Shown here: one piece after another, positions 1 through 8,262 of the stretch
Layout: every line of letters starts with the position of its first letter
Numbering within the stretch: the stretch's first letter is position 1
Assembly: GCF_004771005.1 (NCBI RefSeq)
Contig: NZ_RQHV01000014.1
Location: 1 to 44,081, forward strand
Direction of reading: 5' to 3'
Origin: Leptospira ilyithenensis
GTDB taxonomy: Bacteria > Spirochaetota > Leptospiria > Leptospirales > Leptospiraceae
DNA length: 44,081 bases
Position numbers and translations under genes: made by a program
The notes under the pieces: generated by a model
Databases searched by the model: none
What the model was told of the DNA's origin: nothing
The model's input: only the letters and a program-made list of their open reading frames with translations

Positions 1-239
1 CTTGCTCGTTTTCCATAACAACAGATCACTAAATGCTATACCACGTACAAGAACTTTATGGGTAACGGGATGGGTGGAGTTCCCCTCCCAAATCGGGCGG
101 GGATACCAAAATCCCATCTTATCAGTAATCTCAAAGTTCATCGGTGAAATTTTCCGCTGCCACCACTGTAGAATCACTTACTTTCGCATGCGTGTTGTCT
201 GGGGGACCTGCCCCAAGTGCCTTTCCATTCACATCTCGT

Positions 240-326
240 TTGAGCGCCAAAGTGACATAATATTCAGATAATCCTGAAAGCCCCCGCCCTGTTTAGGGTT
301 GGGGGGTGAGGTTCGTGGGCTTGCAA
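240..326. repeat. 87-bp direct repeat, copy A
   Basis: This segment is identical to 1818-1904 over 87 bases. It contains a GC-rich hairpin (ccccc-g-ccct, loop, aggg-tt-ggggg, 281-306). Beyond it, weaker similarity (roughly three quarters of positions by eye) continues to about 462 and matches 1905-2040, where it enters the 3' end of the downstream LamG gene. The element is therefore the conserved 3' flank of the LamG cassettes, with the strong hairpin as a likely transcript end for minus-strand genes. Exact identity inside a more diverged flank suggests recent recombination or gene conversion. Confidence 0.9.
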
Positions 327-420
327 CAAATCACCTAACACATATTCGTGATTCCGCCTACTTTTATCCTCGGTTTTACAAAAATTCTTCCGAAAAGTTC
401 GCCTTTTTGCCTTACCACTC

Positions 421-466
421 TAAGGCACAATAACAGGAATTCTTTGATAGATCTGGTTGCTTAAGG
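421..466 (-). pseudogene. 3' remnant of a third Ig/LamG lipoprotein gene
   Basis: Read on the minus strand, this stretch encodes TLSNQIYQRIPVIVP followed by a stop. That closely matches the C-terminus of the intact LamG gene at 1998-3140 (INQIYQGIPVTGP, stop). The match continues downstream through the 3' flank into the 87-bp repeat. Upstream of about 467 the similarity stops, so only about 15 codons of the third gene remain. The rest was presumably lost by deletion or recombination between paralogues. No function is expected. Confidence 0.65.
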
Positions 467-486
467 TTCCTATATAAAATATGTTT

Positions 487-504
487 GGCAGTCTTGAGAC
501 TGCC
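487..504 (-). terminator. hairpin downstream of the first LamG gene
   Basis: There is a perfect inverted repeat, ggcagtc-ttga-gactgcc (7-bp stem, 4-nt loop), about 80 bases beyond the stop of the minus-strand gene at 583-1737. On the minus strand it is followed by an AT-rich stretch (aaacatatttta) rather than a clean T-run. It is a plausible but imperfect intrinsic terminator. Confidence 0.4.
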
Positions 505-582
505 TGGCAAAAAAAGGCCTTTGACCCCAATCAATGGAACCAGTTTCACCTAATGACTGTTTTATCGACTGTGGTGCGCACC

Positions 583-1737
583 TTAATATGTCGCTCCAAT
601 GCTATAAATCCGACCGATTTGTGTATCGCTTAACGCAACACCGTAAATCCGCACATCATCGAGAACACCCCGCCAATAGTATGCTGTACCTCCACTTCCT
701 GTCCAGGTTCCAATCACTAATGATGAAGATATTGTATTGAGTGGTCCCGTTCCGACAAAGGTCGGACTGGCAATAAAGACTCCATTGACATAGAAACTCA
801 CCGTAGTGCCTCCGCTAAAGGTAGAACATAAATGCAACCAGGTGTTAATCGGCATAGTGTAATCGGCATGGGCATCATAAGCGCTTCCTATAAAAGAAAT
901 TTTTGGCGCACTAGCCTGAGTTGAAATCGCTAAGACAGATGCATTCGCTCCGGTAGTATTGCCATAACGTAATACCATATGATAAAAACCATTCGCGGGA
1001 AGTGCCGAAGGGTTGATCCAAGCGCACATGGTCCTCGGGCTTGCTCCCATTGGTAATCCGGTATCGGATGCTGAAAAATATTGGTTATTGGCATTGTAAA
1101 GATAGCCTCCATTTGCGTCGCCATCCTTGCCGACAGTCAGGACTGGCGACGCCTCAGGGGAGCCTAAGGAAATAACCACTGACCCGGAATTCACCAGGGA
1201 GCCATTGGTAAAATCTAATTGTAGCAATGGTTGAAGAGGCACAGTAACAGTAATTGATACCGCAGCTTGTCCGCTTCCGTGATCATTTGCCGCTGTGATG
1301 ATATGAGTCGTCGCACCTTGCGTCCCGGTTGGTGTTCCGCTGATCGCACAAGTTGTATTGTCGATTAAAACCCCCGAAGGTAGCGAAGGATTCGAAGAAC
1401 AGGACGTCACCGTTCCTGTCACAACCGGAGTGATGGCAACTATTGGAAAATTTTGCAAAAAGGTATATGAACTTACCGTATAATTTAAAGTAGGTTTTAA
1501 ACCGCCATTCTTTTCGGATTGATTATCTGCCCAATTGGGGTTACAATAGACACCTTTTAGCAAACAACTCAACACTTGCGTTTCATAAAATTCACGGCTG
1601 TCAAAATCTCCAGCATTACCAAAATGCAAGGGTTGGCAGAAGGCAACAGGATACAACAAGGTGACTATAAATAATAACCTAATCTCTCTGAACCAACCCC
1701 AAGATCGGCAAAATCGAAATATCCGAATTTTCTCCAT
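583..1737 (-). CDS. Ig/LamG-domain lipoprotein, paralogue 1
   Basis: Secreted surface-type protein of 384 aa, probably lipid-anchored. The chosen start is the ATG at 1737 (MEKIRIFRF). The frame stays open to 1836, but that part lies over the palindrome and repeat. A hydrophobic signal segment ends at PVAFC; this Cys aligns with the lipobox Cys of the neighbouring paralogue, and the next residues align too (LxFxNxGD, then ETQ, then a Cys pair). A putative-Ig module follows (LPSG, IDNTTC, ISGTPTG), then a C-terminal concanavalin/LamG-like fold with MCAWINPS, FYVNG and LDDVRIYGVALS. Such folds usually bind carbohydrates or host and environmental ligands; the ligand here is unknown. It forms an array with 1998-3140 and shares its upstream palindrome. 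Confidence 0.85.
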   Translation of the reverse strand: MEKIRIFRFCRSWGWFREIRLLFIVTLLYPVAFCQPLHFGNAGDFDSREFYETQVLSCLLKGVYCNPNWADNQSEKNGGLKPTLNYTVSSYTFLQNFPIVAITPVVTGTVTSCSSNPSLPSGVLIDNTTCAISGTPTGTQGATTHIITAANDHGSGQAAVSITVTVPLQPLLQLDFTNGSLVNSGSVVISLGSPEASPVLTVGKDGDANGGYLYNANNQYFSASDTGLPMGASPRTMCAWINPSALPANGFYHMVLRYGNTTGANASVLAISTQASAPKISFIGSAYDAHADYTMPINTWLHLCSTFSGGTTVSFYVNGVFIASPTFVGTGPLNTISSSLVIGTWTGSGGTAYYWRGVLDDVRIYGVALSDTQIGRIYSIGATY

Positions 1738-1773
1738 AATGGCGGAGTATAACCGAAATAGAAAGAATGGTCG

Positions 1774-1793
1774 TTCCGAGATATATTTCGGAA
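1774..1793 (-). promoter_or_regulatory. palindromic element upstream of LamG paralogue 1
   Basis: Near-perfect 20-bp palindrome ttccgagatatatttcggaa, with one mismatched pair, 37 bp upstream of the ATG at 1737. The same element, preceded by the same ggtcg, occurs 34 bp upstream of the second LamG gene (3174-3193). Conserved spacing to two start codons suggests an operator or 5'-UTR hairpin shared by the paralogues. Confidence 0.6.
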
Positions 1794-1817
1794 CTTTTTT
1801 GTAGAGGCGTTTCGCGA

Positions 1818-1904
1818 TTGAGCGCCAAAGTGACATAATATTCAGATAATCCTGAAAGCCCCCGCCCTGTTTAGGGTTGGGGGGTGAGGTTCGTGGGCTT
1901 GCAA
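1818..1904. repeat. 87-bp direct repeat, copy B
   Basis: Identical to 240-326. Here it lies between the two intact LamG genes: downstream of the stop of the gene at 1998-3140 and just upstream of the promoter region of the gene at 583-1737. It carries the same GC-rich hairpin (1859-1884), which may end transcription coming from the upstream paralogue. Confidence 0.9.
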
Positions 1905-1997
1905 AATTCCACCTAACACAAATCCAAGATTCCGCCTACCCTTATCTCTGTTTCCCAAAAAATTCTTCTAAAAAGTTCGCCTTTTTACCTTCATCAC

Positions 1998-3140
1998 CTA
2001 AGGCCCTGTCACAGGAATCCCCTGATAAATCTGGTTGATAGAGGTTGGGCTCAGAGCCAGTCCGTAGATTCTCACGTCATCGACTCCCCCTATCCAGTAA
2101 TAACCATAAGGATCCCATCCCCCGATAATGATTAGATCCGATGTAGTATTGATAGGTCCTGATGACCCTGCCAGGGAAGCCGCTCCAACTAACGAACCGT
2201 TAATGTAAAAACTCACTGTGATACTTCCGTCGAATGTCGCGCAAAAATGCGACCACGTATTTGTAGAAATGGTGTAGGGAAGAAGCGCGTCAAAACCGCT
2301 TCCAAAAAAAGCAAGATTGGCATTCTGAAAGCCCAGACCCACTGCCGTACCCGCCGAAACCAAACCGTATCGAAAGATGATTGAGTTACCCGAAGGGGCC
2401 ACAGAAGGATTGATCCAGGCGCACATGGTTCTGGGATTTGCCCCCATTGGCAGACCGAGATCTCCACCTATCACCGTTGTGAAATAATCAGATCCGCCTA
2501 ACGAATAAGATCCGTTAGTTCCCCCATCGAACCCAGTGCCCAAGGTGGGAGATCCGCCGGCAGTAGTTAAAGAAACTCCCTGAGTGCCCGAATCGGCAAG
2601 GGATCCATTGCTAAACTCAAATTGCACCAGAGCTGGAATAACCAGAATAACGACGGAAATGCCGATCGAAGCATTCGCACTTCCCTTCGCATTGGTGGCG
2701 GTAATCGAATAATTAGAAGTGGTTTGCAACGTGGTAGGCGTTCCGCTGATCACACAGGTAGTATTGTCAATAGTAAGTCCCGAAGGCAGAGCGGGACTTA
2801 CTATACAAGATGTAACAGTTTCAGTGATCGCAGGTTGGATGGGAGAGATGGAAACATTTTGGGCGAATGAATATTGGGTAATGGAGTAACTGATCGAGAG
2901 GGTCATGGAAATGGCCGTGGCGGAATCTGATCCGCCATGTTGCGGAAAACAAGAAGAAGACTTCAAGATACAATTCCATATTTGAGTTTCTACGTATGCC
3001 CTGGTTCCCGAATCCCCCGAATTATTGAATTTTAAGTTCCCACAGGAGAAGCAGACGAATACAGACAAAAATAGAACCGCGCTTTGTTTTGCGGAAGGTT
3101 CGAATATTCTAAATCCATTGCATGCGTAGGAGTTCGCCAT
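1998..3140 (-). CDS. Ig/LamG-domain lipoprotein, paralogue 2
   Basis: 380-aa secreted protein starting at the ATG at 3140. The N-terminus has a hydrophobic stretch (AVLFLSVFVCFSC) ending in a likely lipidated Cys, followed by GNLKFNNSGDSG. An Ig-like module (about residues 85-165: ITETVTSC, LPSGLTIDNTTCVISGTPT) precedes a LamG/concanavalin-like domain (about 170-375: MCAWINPS, SFYINGSLVG, VDDVRIYGLALS). Domain order and many motifs match the gene at 583-1737, so the two are tandem paralogues. Their ligand is unknown; a surface adhesin or glycan-binding role is inferred from the fold only. The divergent neighbour is an AraC-type regulator, a natural candidate controller. Confidence 0.85.
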   Translation of the reverse strand: MANSYACNGFRIFEPSAKQSAVLFLSVFVCFSCGNLKFNNSGDSGTRAYVETQIWNCILKSSSCFPQHGGSDSATAISMTLSISYSITQYSFAQNVSISPIQPAITETVTSCIVSPALPSGLTIDNTTCVISGTPTTLQTTSNYSITATNAKGSANASIGISVVILVIPALVQFEFSNGSLADSGTQGVSLTTAGGSPTLGTGFDGGTNGSYSLGGSDYFTTVIGGDLGLPMGANPRTMCAWINPSVAPSGNSIIFRYGLVSAGTAVGLGFQNANLAFFGSGFDALLPYTISTNTWSHFCATFDGSITVSFYINGSLVGAASLAGSSGPINTTSDLIIIGGWDPYGYYWIGGVDDVRIYGLALSPTSINQIYQGIPVTGP

Positions 3141-3173
3141 AGAACAATCCTAACGCAAAAAAAAAATTGGTCG

Positions 3174-3193
3174 TCCGGAAATATATTTCCGGA
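3174..3193. promoter_or_regulatory. perfect palindrome between LamG gene and AraC regulator
   Basis: The 20-bp sequence tccggaaatatatttccgga is a perfect palindrome in the 109-bp gap between the divergent LamG (start 3140) and AraC-type (start 3250) genes. A close copy lies at 1774-1793 in front of the other LamG gene. It could be an operator for both directions. Alternatively it is an RNA hairpin: on the minus strand it is followed, 7 bases later, by a run of T. Confidence 0.6.
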
Positions 3194-3249
3194 CTCTTTT
3201 TCCCGAATTAAACTTGTAAGTCAAAGAAAAAACTTAACTATTGCTCAGA

Positions 3250-4839
3250 ATGAAATCGATCCGATTGTTTCCATTGGTCTTTGCTATCCTTGCAGGTCTT
3301 TCCTGTTCGAATGCGGGAAAAGATGAAATCAATATTACGAATCGATTTGAATTCTACCGTGATTCTACACATAACTCGACATTGGCGGAAATTCGAAGCG
3401 CAAAGGATTGGCAAAAAATTTCGGATGATACTCTCTCCTTTAATTTTACAAAGGATGCAATTTGGCTTCGTGGTTCCGTTTCCGATGAAGCATTTCAATC
3501 GGGAAGGATCATCTCTTTGGAATGGAAGGCATTGGATAGCGGGATTTTGTATTTTCCCGACGAGCGAAACTCATACCGATCTTTCCAAACAGGTGATACT
3601 TTACAAAAATCTCTTTGGACTTTGCCGGAAGCCTTGGACCCAAGCTTTCAAATCCCTTCCGAAAAAACGAAGGGCTATTTGTACATTCGCCTGGAATCTA
3701 AATCGCTTATATCTTTTCCCATTCGGTCCATGGATGAAAAGACCTTTCATAACAAAATCGTTTTGGAAACTTCGATTATATGGCTCATACTCGGCTTTTG
3801 CGCAGTTATGTTCATCGTAAGCTTGTTTTACCTGTTTGCTTTCCGGCTTTATGAATTTTTTTATTATGCCGTGTATGTGCTAACAACGACTATATGGTAT
3901 AATGGTCAGTTCGGAAATTCATTTCATACATTTTGGCCCGACGCAATCTGGTGGCAGAACAGATCTACTATATTTTCTCTCGCACTCGGAATCGCCGTTT
4001 CTTTTCAATTTGTAAGAATGTTTTTGGAAACAAAAACCAAGACTCCGATCACGGATAAATTTTTAATGGTTTTGGGAATCGTAGGATTTGTTTCGTCTTT
4101 ATGCATTTTATTTACCAAAACAATTGTAATTTTTTCACGGATCGTAAGTGCCATCTATTTGGTATCGATCCCGATCATTCTCGTCACAGGAATACGAATC
4201 TATCTGAAGGGAGAAAAACGAATTAAGTTTTTTCTACTAAGCTGGGGAACTTATCTTTGCTCGGGTTACAGCTCCATCTTTTATTACCTTGGCATCATTC
4301 CCTATTCACTACCGGTTATATACGGATCGGTGTTTATATTTCCGATAGATTTGTTTTTTCTGTTATTCAACCTTCTTCAAAAATACCAGGCTCTCGCAGG
4401 TGAAAGAAATGAAATCCTGCATAGGCTCCTAACGACAAATAGGGCACAAGATCCGCGTTATACGAAATCAAAACTGGGTTTTGTGGACACCAATAAGTCC
4501 TTAACCCGCCTGGAAGAATGGATGCGTCAATCAAAACCCTATCTGGATGAAAAATTGGATCTTGAAAAAACTTCCCTCGCCATAGGACTGAATGTCCAAC
4601 AGACTTCCGAGCTGATCAATTCGAAAATAGGTATGAGTTTTCGGGCCTATTTGAATTCCTACCGGATGGAAGACGCGAAAGAACTTTTGAAGAACAAACC
4701 TGATATGTCGGTACTTTCCATCGCATTCGCAACAGGTTTCGGATCAAAGTCTACGTTTAATAATGAATTCAAAAAATCCATCGGAATGACTCCGATTGAA
4801 TATAGAAAAGACCGATCAAATGCGAAAAAAAAGGATTGA
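3250..4839 (+). CDS. membrane-anchored AraC-family regulator with 7TM-DISM receptor part
   Basis: 529 aa. I use the ATG at 3250 (MKSIRLFPL); a TTG three codons earlier is possible. A signal or lipobox-like N-terminus (AGLSC) leads into an extracytoplasmic domain (about residues 25-175) of the 7TMR-DISM extracellular type (FNFTKDAIWLRGSV, YLYIRLESKS). It is followed by about seven hydrophobic helices (about 175-385), a short linker and a C-terminal AraC helix-turn-helix domain (about 430-525: LNVQQTSELIN, FRAYLNSYRMEDAKELL, SIAFATGFGSKSTFNNEFKKSIGMTPIEYR). It would sense a ligand outside the membrane and act on DNA from the membrane, with no phosphorelay. It is divergent from the LamG genes and next to the 3174 palindrome. 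It converges with the following gene, with a 1-bp gap. Confidence 0.85.
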   Translation: MKSIRLFPLVFAILAGLSCSNAGKDEINITNRFEFYRDSTHNSTLAEIRSAKDWQKISDDTLSFNFTKDAIWLRGSVSDEAFQSGRIISLEWKALDSGILYFPDERNSYRSFQTGDTLQKSLWTLPEALDPSFQIPSEKTKGYLYIRLESKSLISFPIRSMDEKTFHNKIVLETSIIWLILGFCAVMFIVSLFYLFAFRLYEFFYYAVYVLTTTIWYNGQFGNSFHTFWPDAIWWQNRSTIFSLALGIAVSFQFVRMFLETKTKTPITDKFLMVLGIVGFVSSLCILFTKTIVIFSRIVSAIYLVSIPIILVTGIRIYLKGEKRIKFFLLSWGTYLCSGYSSIFYYLGIIPYSLPVIYGSVFIFPIDLFFLLFNLLQKYQALAGERNEILHRLLTTNRAQDPRYTKSKLGFVDTNKSLTRLEEWMRQSKPYLDEKLDLEKTSLAIGLNVQQTSELINSKIGMSFRAYLNSYRMEDAKELLKNKPDMSVLSIAFATGFGSKSTFNNEFKKSIGMTPIEYRKDRSNAKKKD

Positions 4840-4840
4840 A

Positions 4841-5647
4841 CTAGTTTGTTTCGAATTTTTCCAACATGGGAAAATAACCGTCTTTATTTTGTTTTGCGGT
4901 ATTGTAACCAGGATAGATTTTGTATAATTTGAGATAAAAATGTTTTTCTTTATTCCCATCCAGATGCGATGATTCGGAATTTTTCGTATAAAAATGAAAC
5001 TCGAAGTATCCGCCGGGAAATTTCAAATCCTCCGTCAACACCTTGCCCAATCGAAACCGGATGGGTTCGTTTGATTCGATGGAGTTGAAATTCGGATATT
5101 CTTCTTCGCTCTCCTCTTTCTGGATGGTGAATCTTTCCCTTGCGCCCATTTCCGTCATTTGTTTCGAACCGGGCAAAAGGATAAGAACTTTACCCTCTCT
5201 TCTGAATTCCAGATGATAAGATGTCCCCCTTTTCCGAATAATAATAGTTAGATGATAATCGGTAATTTCAGTAGAATGGGTTTTGATCGTTCCTTCCGTT
5301 TGTCCGATCAGGATTGTTTTTTCGGAAGAAGACCCGGCAACTACGAATTTGAATTTAAGACCTGTGTTAAGCAGTTCGTTCAGTTGGGGAAAATGTGCGC
5401 CCTCAGGCAAAGTCTGTGTAATTGTATTTACATCCGCCAAAATGTTTTTTTCTTTTTGGCCGGGCTTCATCAGGTTGTGACTTTTACGTAATTTTACAAT
5501 CGCCAACCTTTGTAAGAGAGATACAAGAGCAAGCAGTACCACTAAAAATACCAAAATGAAAACCCAAGTCTCATACGCATTGGCTTTGTCTTCCAATGAT
5601 TTGATTTGTTCTATGGAATACGGATTGATTAGCTGTAGAAAAATCAT
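4841..5647 (-). CDS. hypothetical single-pass membrane protein
   Basis: 268 aa, no recognised family. One strong membrane helix lies near the N-terminus (about residues 27-46, WVFILVFLVVLLALVSLLQ), followed by a basic patch (KLRKSH) that predicts the remainder is cytoplasmic. The soluble part is rich in beta-type segments and charged residues (RKRGTSYHLEFRREGKVLILLP, FRLGKVLTEDLKFPGGYFEFHFY), with a terminal YPGYNTAKQNKDGYFPML. It is convergent with the AraC regulator and divergent from the SH3-domain protein. Context gives no role. Confidence 0.75.
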   Translation of the reverse strand: MIFLQLINPYSIEQIKSLEDKANAYETWVFILVFLVVLLALVSLLQRLAIVKLRKSHNLMKPGQKEKNILADVNTITQTLPEGAHFPQLNELLNTGLKFKFVVAGSSSEKTILIGQTEGTIKTHSTEITDYHLTIIIRKRGTSYHLEFRREGKVLILLPGSKQMTEMGARERFTIQKEESEEEYPNFNSIESNEPIRFRLGKVLTEDLKFPGGYFEFHFYTKNSESSHLDGNKEKHFYLKLYKIYPGYNTAKQNKDGYFPMLEKFETN

Positions 5648-5765
5648 TTTATACCCCGAACAAGTAGGTGCATATAATTATCATCGGCTCGGATCATAGG
5701 AAAAAAAACTATTCTCCCGGGAAAAGAGATCGACTTACGGTCCGGCTATAATCCGATTCCCAGTG

Positions 5766-6617
5766 ATGTTTTCTTTATTAAAATATTCATCTTCCCTATT
5801 CATTTTAATAAGTTTGGTATCTCCCCTTCTCTCGCAAGGCCATTGGGAAGGAACTCTTCCCGAAAAGAAGGAAAATACCGATTACAAAGTATTTGCAGAA
5901 AATGTGAATATTCGAAAAGAGCCGAGTTTAAAAGCGGATGTAGTGACAAAGCTCCAACCGGGGAGCCCAGTAAAAGTACTAAAGAAAATAAATACGGTGC
6001 TCGCACAAGGAAAGGTCAAAGAGTATTGGTACAAAGTAAAGGTAGGGAAAGAAGAAGGTTATGTTTGGGGAGGCCTTCTTTCCGATTACCACCTTACATT
6101 GGGTAAATATGAAATTCTGGTTCGAAACCTGGGAGTAACATCGGAAGTTTTGGAAATCAAAGCTATTTTGGATTCCAAGCTGATATCCAGTTTGAAGTTG
6201 GACCCAGGACCGGTGAGTAACGAATCCTGGGGACATGAATTTTACAATACCGATTCCTTCAAGCCTAGCCCGGGAGAGATGTTCAGTCTTCGTTATTTAG
6301 TATATTCGGAAATAGAATATGGATTTCCAAATGAAACATTCATCACCTTAAAAGACGGCAAACTTGCATCCCATTTTTCCCGGGTTCCGGGAATGTGTGA
6401 TCCTCCTTCCTGCGCGGAATCCTGGCTTGTTTTTCCGGAAGAAACTTTAAACGCCGATTCCGAGATAAAAAGAAAGGTCTACAAAGGGAAACCGAATACG
6501 ATTCGGGAGATCACAAGACATTATGATATAGACGATATCTCCGCCCAAGAATACTACGAAAGAGAGTATCTTTGGAATGGGAAAACATTTAAGGAAAAGG
6601 AACAAACACAAAAATGA
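5766..6617 (+). CDS. secreted SH3b-domain protein
   Basis: 283 aa. The ATG at 5766 is chosen over the GTG just before it. A signal peptide (LFILISLVSPLLSQG) is followed by a bacterial SH3 domain (about residues 40-105: YKVFAENVNIRKEPSLKADVVTKL, YWYKVKVGKEEGYVWG), the kind often found in cell-wall or envelope proteins. The remaining part is unassigned, with a Cys pair in MCDPPSCAESWLVF. The stop overlaps the start of the phospholipase-like gene (ATGA, 6614-6617), so the two are probably translationally coupled and work in the same compartment. Confidence 0.8.
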   Translation: MFSLLKYSSSLFILISLVSPLLSQGHWEGTLPEKKENTDYKVFAENVNIRKEPSLKADVVTKLQPGSPVKVLKKINTVLAQGKVKEYWYKVKVGKEEGYVWGGLLSDYHLTLGKYEILVRNLGVTSEVLEIKAILDSKLISSLKLDPGPVSNESWGHEFYNTDSFKPSPGEMFSLRYLVYSEIEYGFPNETFITLKDGKLASHFSRVPGMCDPPSCAESWLVFPEETLNADSEIKRKVYKGKPNTIREITRHYDIDDISAQEYYEREYLWNGKTFKEKEQTQK

Positions 6618-7882
6618 AATCTAAAGCACTTATCATTTCGATCATTCTTATATTCACACTTCCCTGTTTTGCCTGGAGTAACCATGCAGGTCTTACTTAT
6701 ATTATTTTAAAAAATTATTGGAAAACATCTCCTCCGGCAAATGTAAAAGCGGAGAGCCTAGCTAATTTTTTAAACAAAGAAAAAGAAGGGATCAAAGCCG
6801 TTTTGTCCGATGCGGACGAATACGGGGCCAAGTTGCTTCCCCATTGTCCGAAACCTGACATAAGTTTGGTGTTCCGGCCGGAGGGAATCAAAAAGAAAGA
6901 AGATTTGGTTCCTGCTTTTTTCAGAGCGTTACGTGTCTTTCCTAACCATAAACCGAGCCTATACGTTCAATCCGTCTTAAGTCCTCCTCAAACAAATCCG
7001 TCCAAAGAACTCGCAAATATCACTACCTTAAAAGACAAAGGAAGGATGGTGAATGAAAAATTTCTCTCTCTTGCCGAAGGGGCAAATATCTCTCCTTTGG
7101 ATGTGGTTGCCACTGCAGTCGATGAGCCCGACTATGATTTGGATTTTTATCTATTTACCGACAACGATTCCGAGTTTGGAAAAATTTACGGGTTCGGAAC
7201 ACAACCCTTCGGTGATCCCAGGTTTGAGTATTCGTCGCAAGCTCCTTTTCATATGGGGTTTTTTCATGAGTCCTCAATTACCCTAACTGTTGCTAGTTTT
7301 CTAAAAAGAACATATCCCGAGTATAGAATTTATCAATTCACAAAACTTGCGGAATATGCTTTTAAAACGGGACATACTTACTGGGGTTATAGATTCAGCG
7401 GTTGGGCATTGCATTATATCCAAGACTTGACTCAACCCTATCACTCTTCCGTTCTTCCTCGGGTCGGATTCGGAAAGAGGATGGGGGTTCAGCTTTTATC
7501 TGTCATAGGAATCAATTCTCCGAAAGCAAATATGGTGGAGTATGTGGTCAATCGCCACTCGTTGATCGAAGAATACCAATACAATCTGGTCAGAGACATT
7601 CTTTTAAATAAAAAAGAAAATCATCCTGTTTACACTGCACTTTCCGTAGCACCGGAAAAGAATCTGAATGTCTGGAAAGATTTCAGTTATATAAGAGATG
7701 TAGTTTCCAAAGAAGCTTATACAACTGCGGAAGATGCGGACTTGGAGATAGAACACCTGAATATTATAAAATACGAATCTTTGTATCCCGTGGAACATCC
7801 TATCAACGGGATCATTGCAAAACTTTTAAGCAATACATCCTATCATACGAGGGTGTATGCGAAAACTTTTTTCAAACCTTAG
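6614..7882 (+). CDS. zinc-dependent phospholipase C / P1-nuclease-fold secreted enzyme
   Basis: 422 aa, exported. Signal peptidase cleavage after CFA (residue 20) would leave Trp21 as the mature N-terminus (WSNHAGLT). In Bacillus cereus-type phospholipase C the mature N-terminal Trp is itself a zinc ligand. The other ligand spacing is also present: H267-x3-D271-x5-H277 (HYIQDLTQPYH) and H315-x3-E319 (HSLIE), matching the H-x3-D-x5-H and H-x3-E pattern of that family. This is good evidence for a three-zinc phospholipase C/S1-P1 nuclease fold, although the long insert between residues 40 and 210 is atypical. The substrate (phospholipid or other phosphodiester) is inferred. It is coupled to the SH3 gene upstream and overlaps the convergent DUF2237 gene by 4 bp. 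Confidence 0.75.
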   Translation: MKSKALIISIILIFTLPCFAWSNHAGLTYIILKNYWKTSPPANVKAESLANFLNKEKEGIKAVLSDADEYGAKLLPHCPKPDISLVFRPEGIKKKEDLVPAFFRALRVFPNHKPSLYVQSVLSPPQTNPSKELANITTLKDKGRMVNEKFLSLAEGANISPLDVVATAVDEPDYDLDFYLFTDNDSEFGKIYGFGTQPFGDPRFEYSSQAPFHMGFFHESSITLTVASFLKRTYPEYRIYQFTKLAEYAFKTGHTYWGYRFSGWALHYIQDLTQPYHSSVLPRVGFGKRMGVQLLSVIGINSPKANMVEYVVNRHSLIEEYQYNLVRDILLNKKENHPVYTALSVAPEKNLNVWKDFSYIRDVVSKEAYTTAEDADLEIEHLNIIKYESLYPVEHPINGIIAKLLSNTSYHTRVYAKTFFKP

Positions 7883-8262
7883 GAAATTTCCGTTTCCGCA
7901 GCAAATCGTTCCAAGGTTTCCAATGGAATGATCTCTAACGCGCGCTTGTGGGTAGATTCCAAAAACACGAGCGGTGCAACTCCGTTTCGATAGGCTTCCA
8001 ACCATCGGCTGGCGCACAAACACCATTTTTCTCCGGGTTTGACTCCTGCGAAAGAATACTCCGGATGAGGGGTCATCAAATCGTTCCCGGACGCCTTTTG
8101 TGAAATTAAAAATTCTTCCGTAGCCTGGATGCAAACCGTATGAGAACCAAAATCCTCGTCCGAAGTGTTACAACATCCGTCTCTGAAAAATCCCGTAAGC
8201 GGGTGATGGGAACAAGGTGCTAATTTGCCGCCTAAAACATTTATCGATGGGTCCATATTCAT
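7879..8262 (-). CDS. DUF2237 family protein
   Basis: 127-aa cytoplasmic protein of the DUF2237 family, full length. Family hallmarks are present: NVLGGKLAPC near the N-terminus, PLTGFFRDGCCNT, GSHTVC, GNDLMTPHPEYSFAGVKPGEKWCLCASRW and ESTHKRALE. Several conserved Cys and His residues suggest metal or redox chemistry, but the function is unknown. The start ATG at 8262 overlaps the stop of a small upstream ORF (TAATG). Confidence 0.92.
   Translation of the reverse strand: MNMDPSINVLGGKLAPCSHHPLTGFFRDGCCNTSDEDFGSHTVCIQATEEFLISQKASGNDLMTPHPEYSFAGVKPGEKWCLCASRWLEAYRNGVAPLVFLESTHKRALEIIPLETLERFAAETEIS

Noticed and set aside
2..271. Plus-strand frame of 89 codons at the window start.
   Set aside because: It runs antisense through the 87-bp repeat, has no recognisable motif, and the composition does not look like a Leptospira gene.
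131..292. Minus-strand frame reading LSGLSEYYVTLALKRDVNG and ending in a stop at 131.
   Set aside because: No usable start codon is visible and part lies in the direct repeat. It is noted as a possible fragment but not called as a gene.
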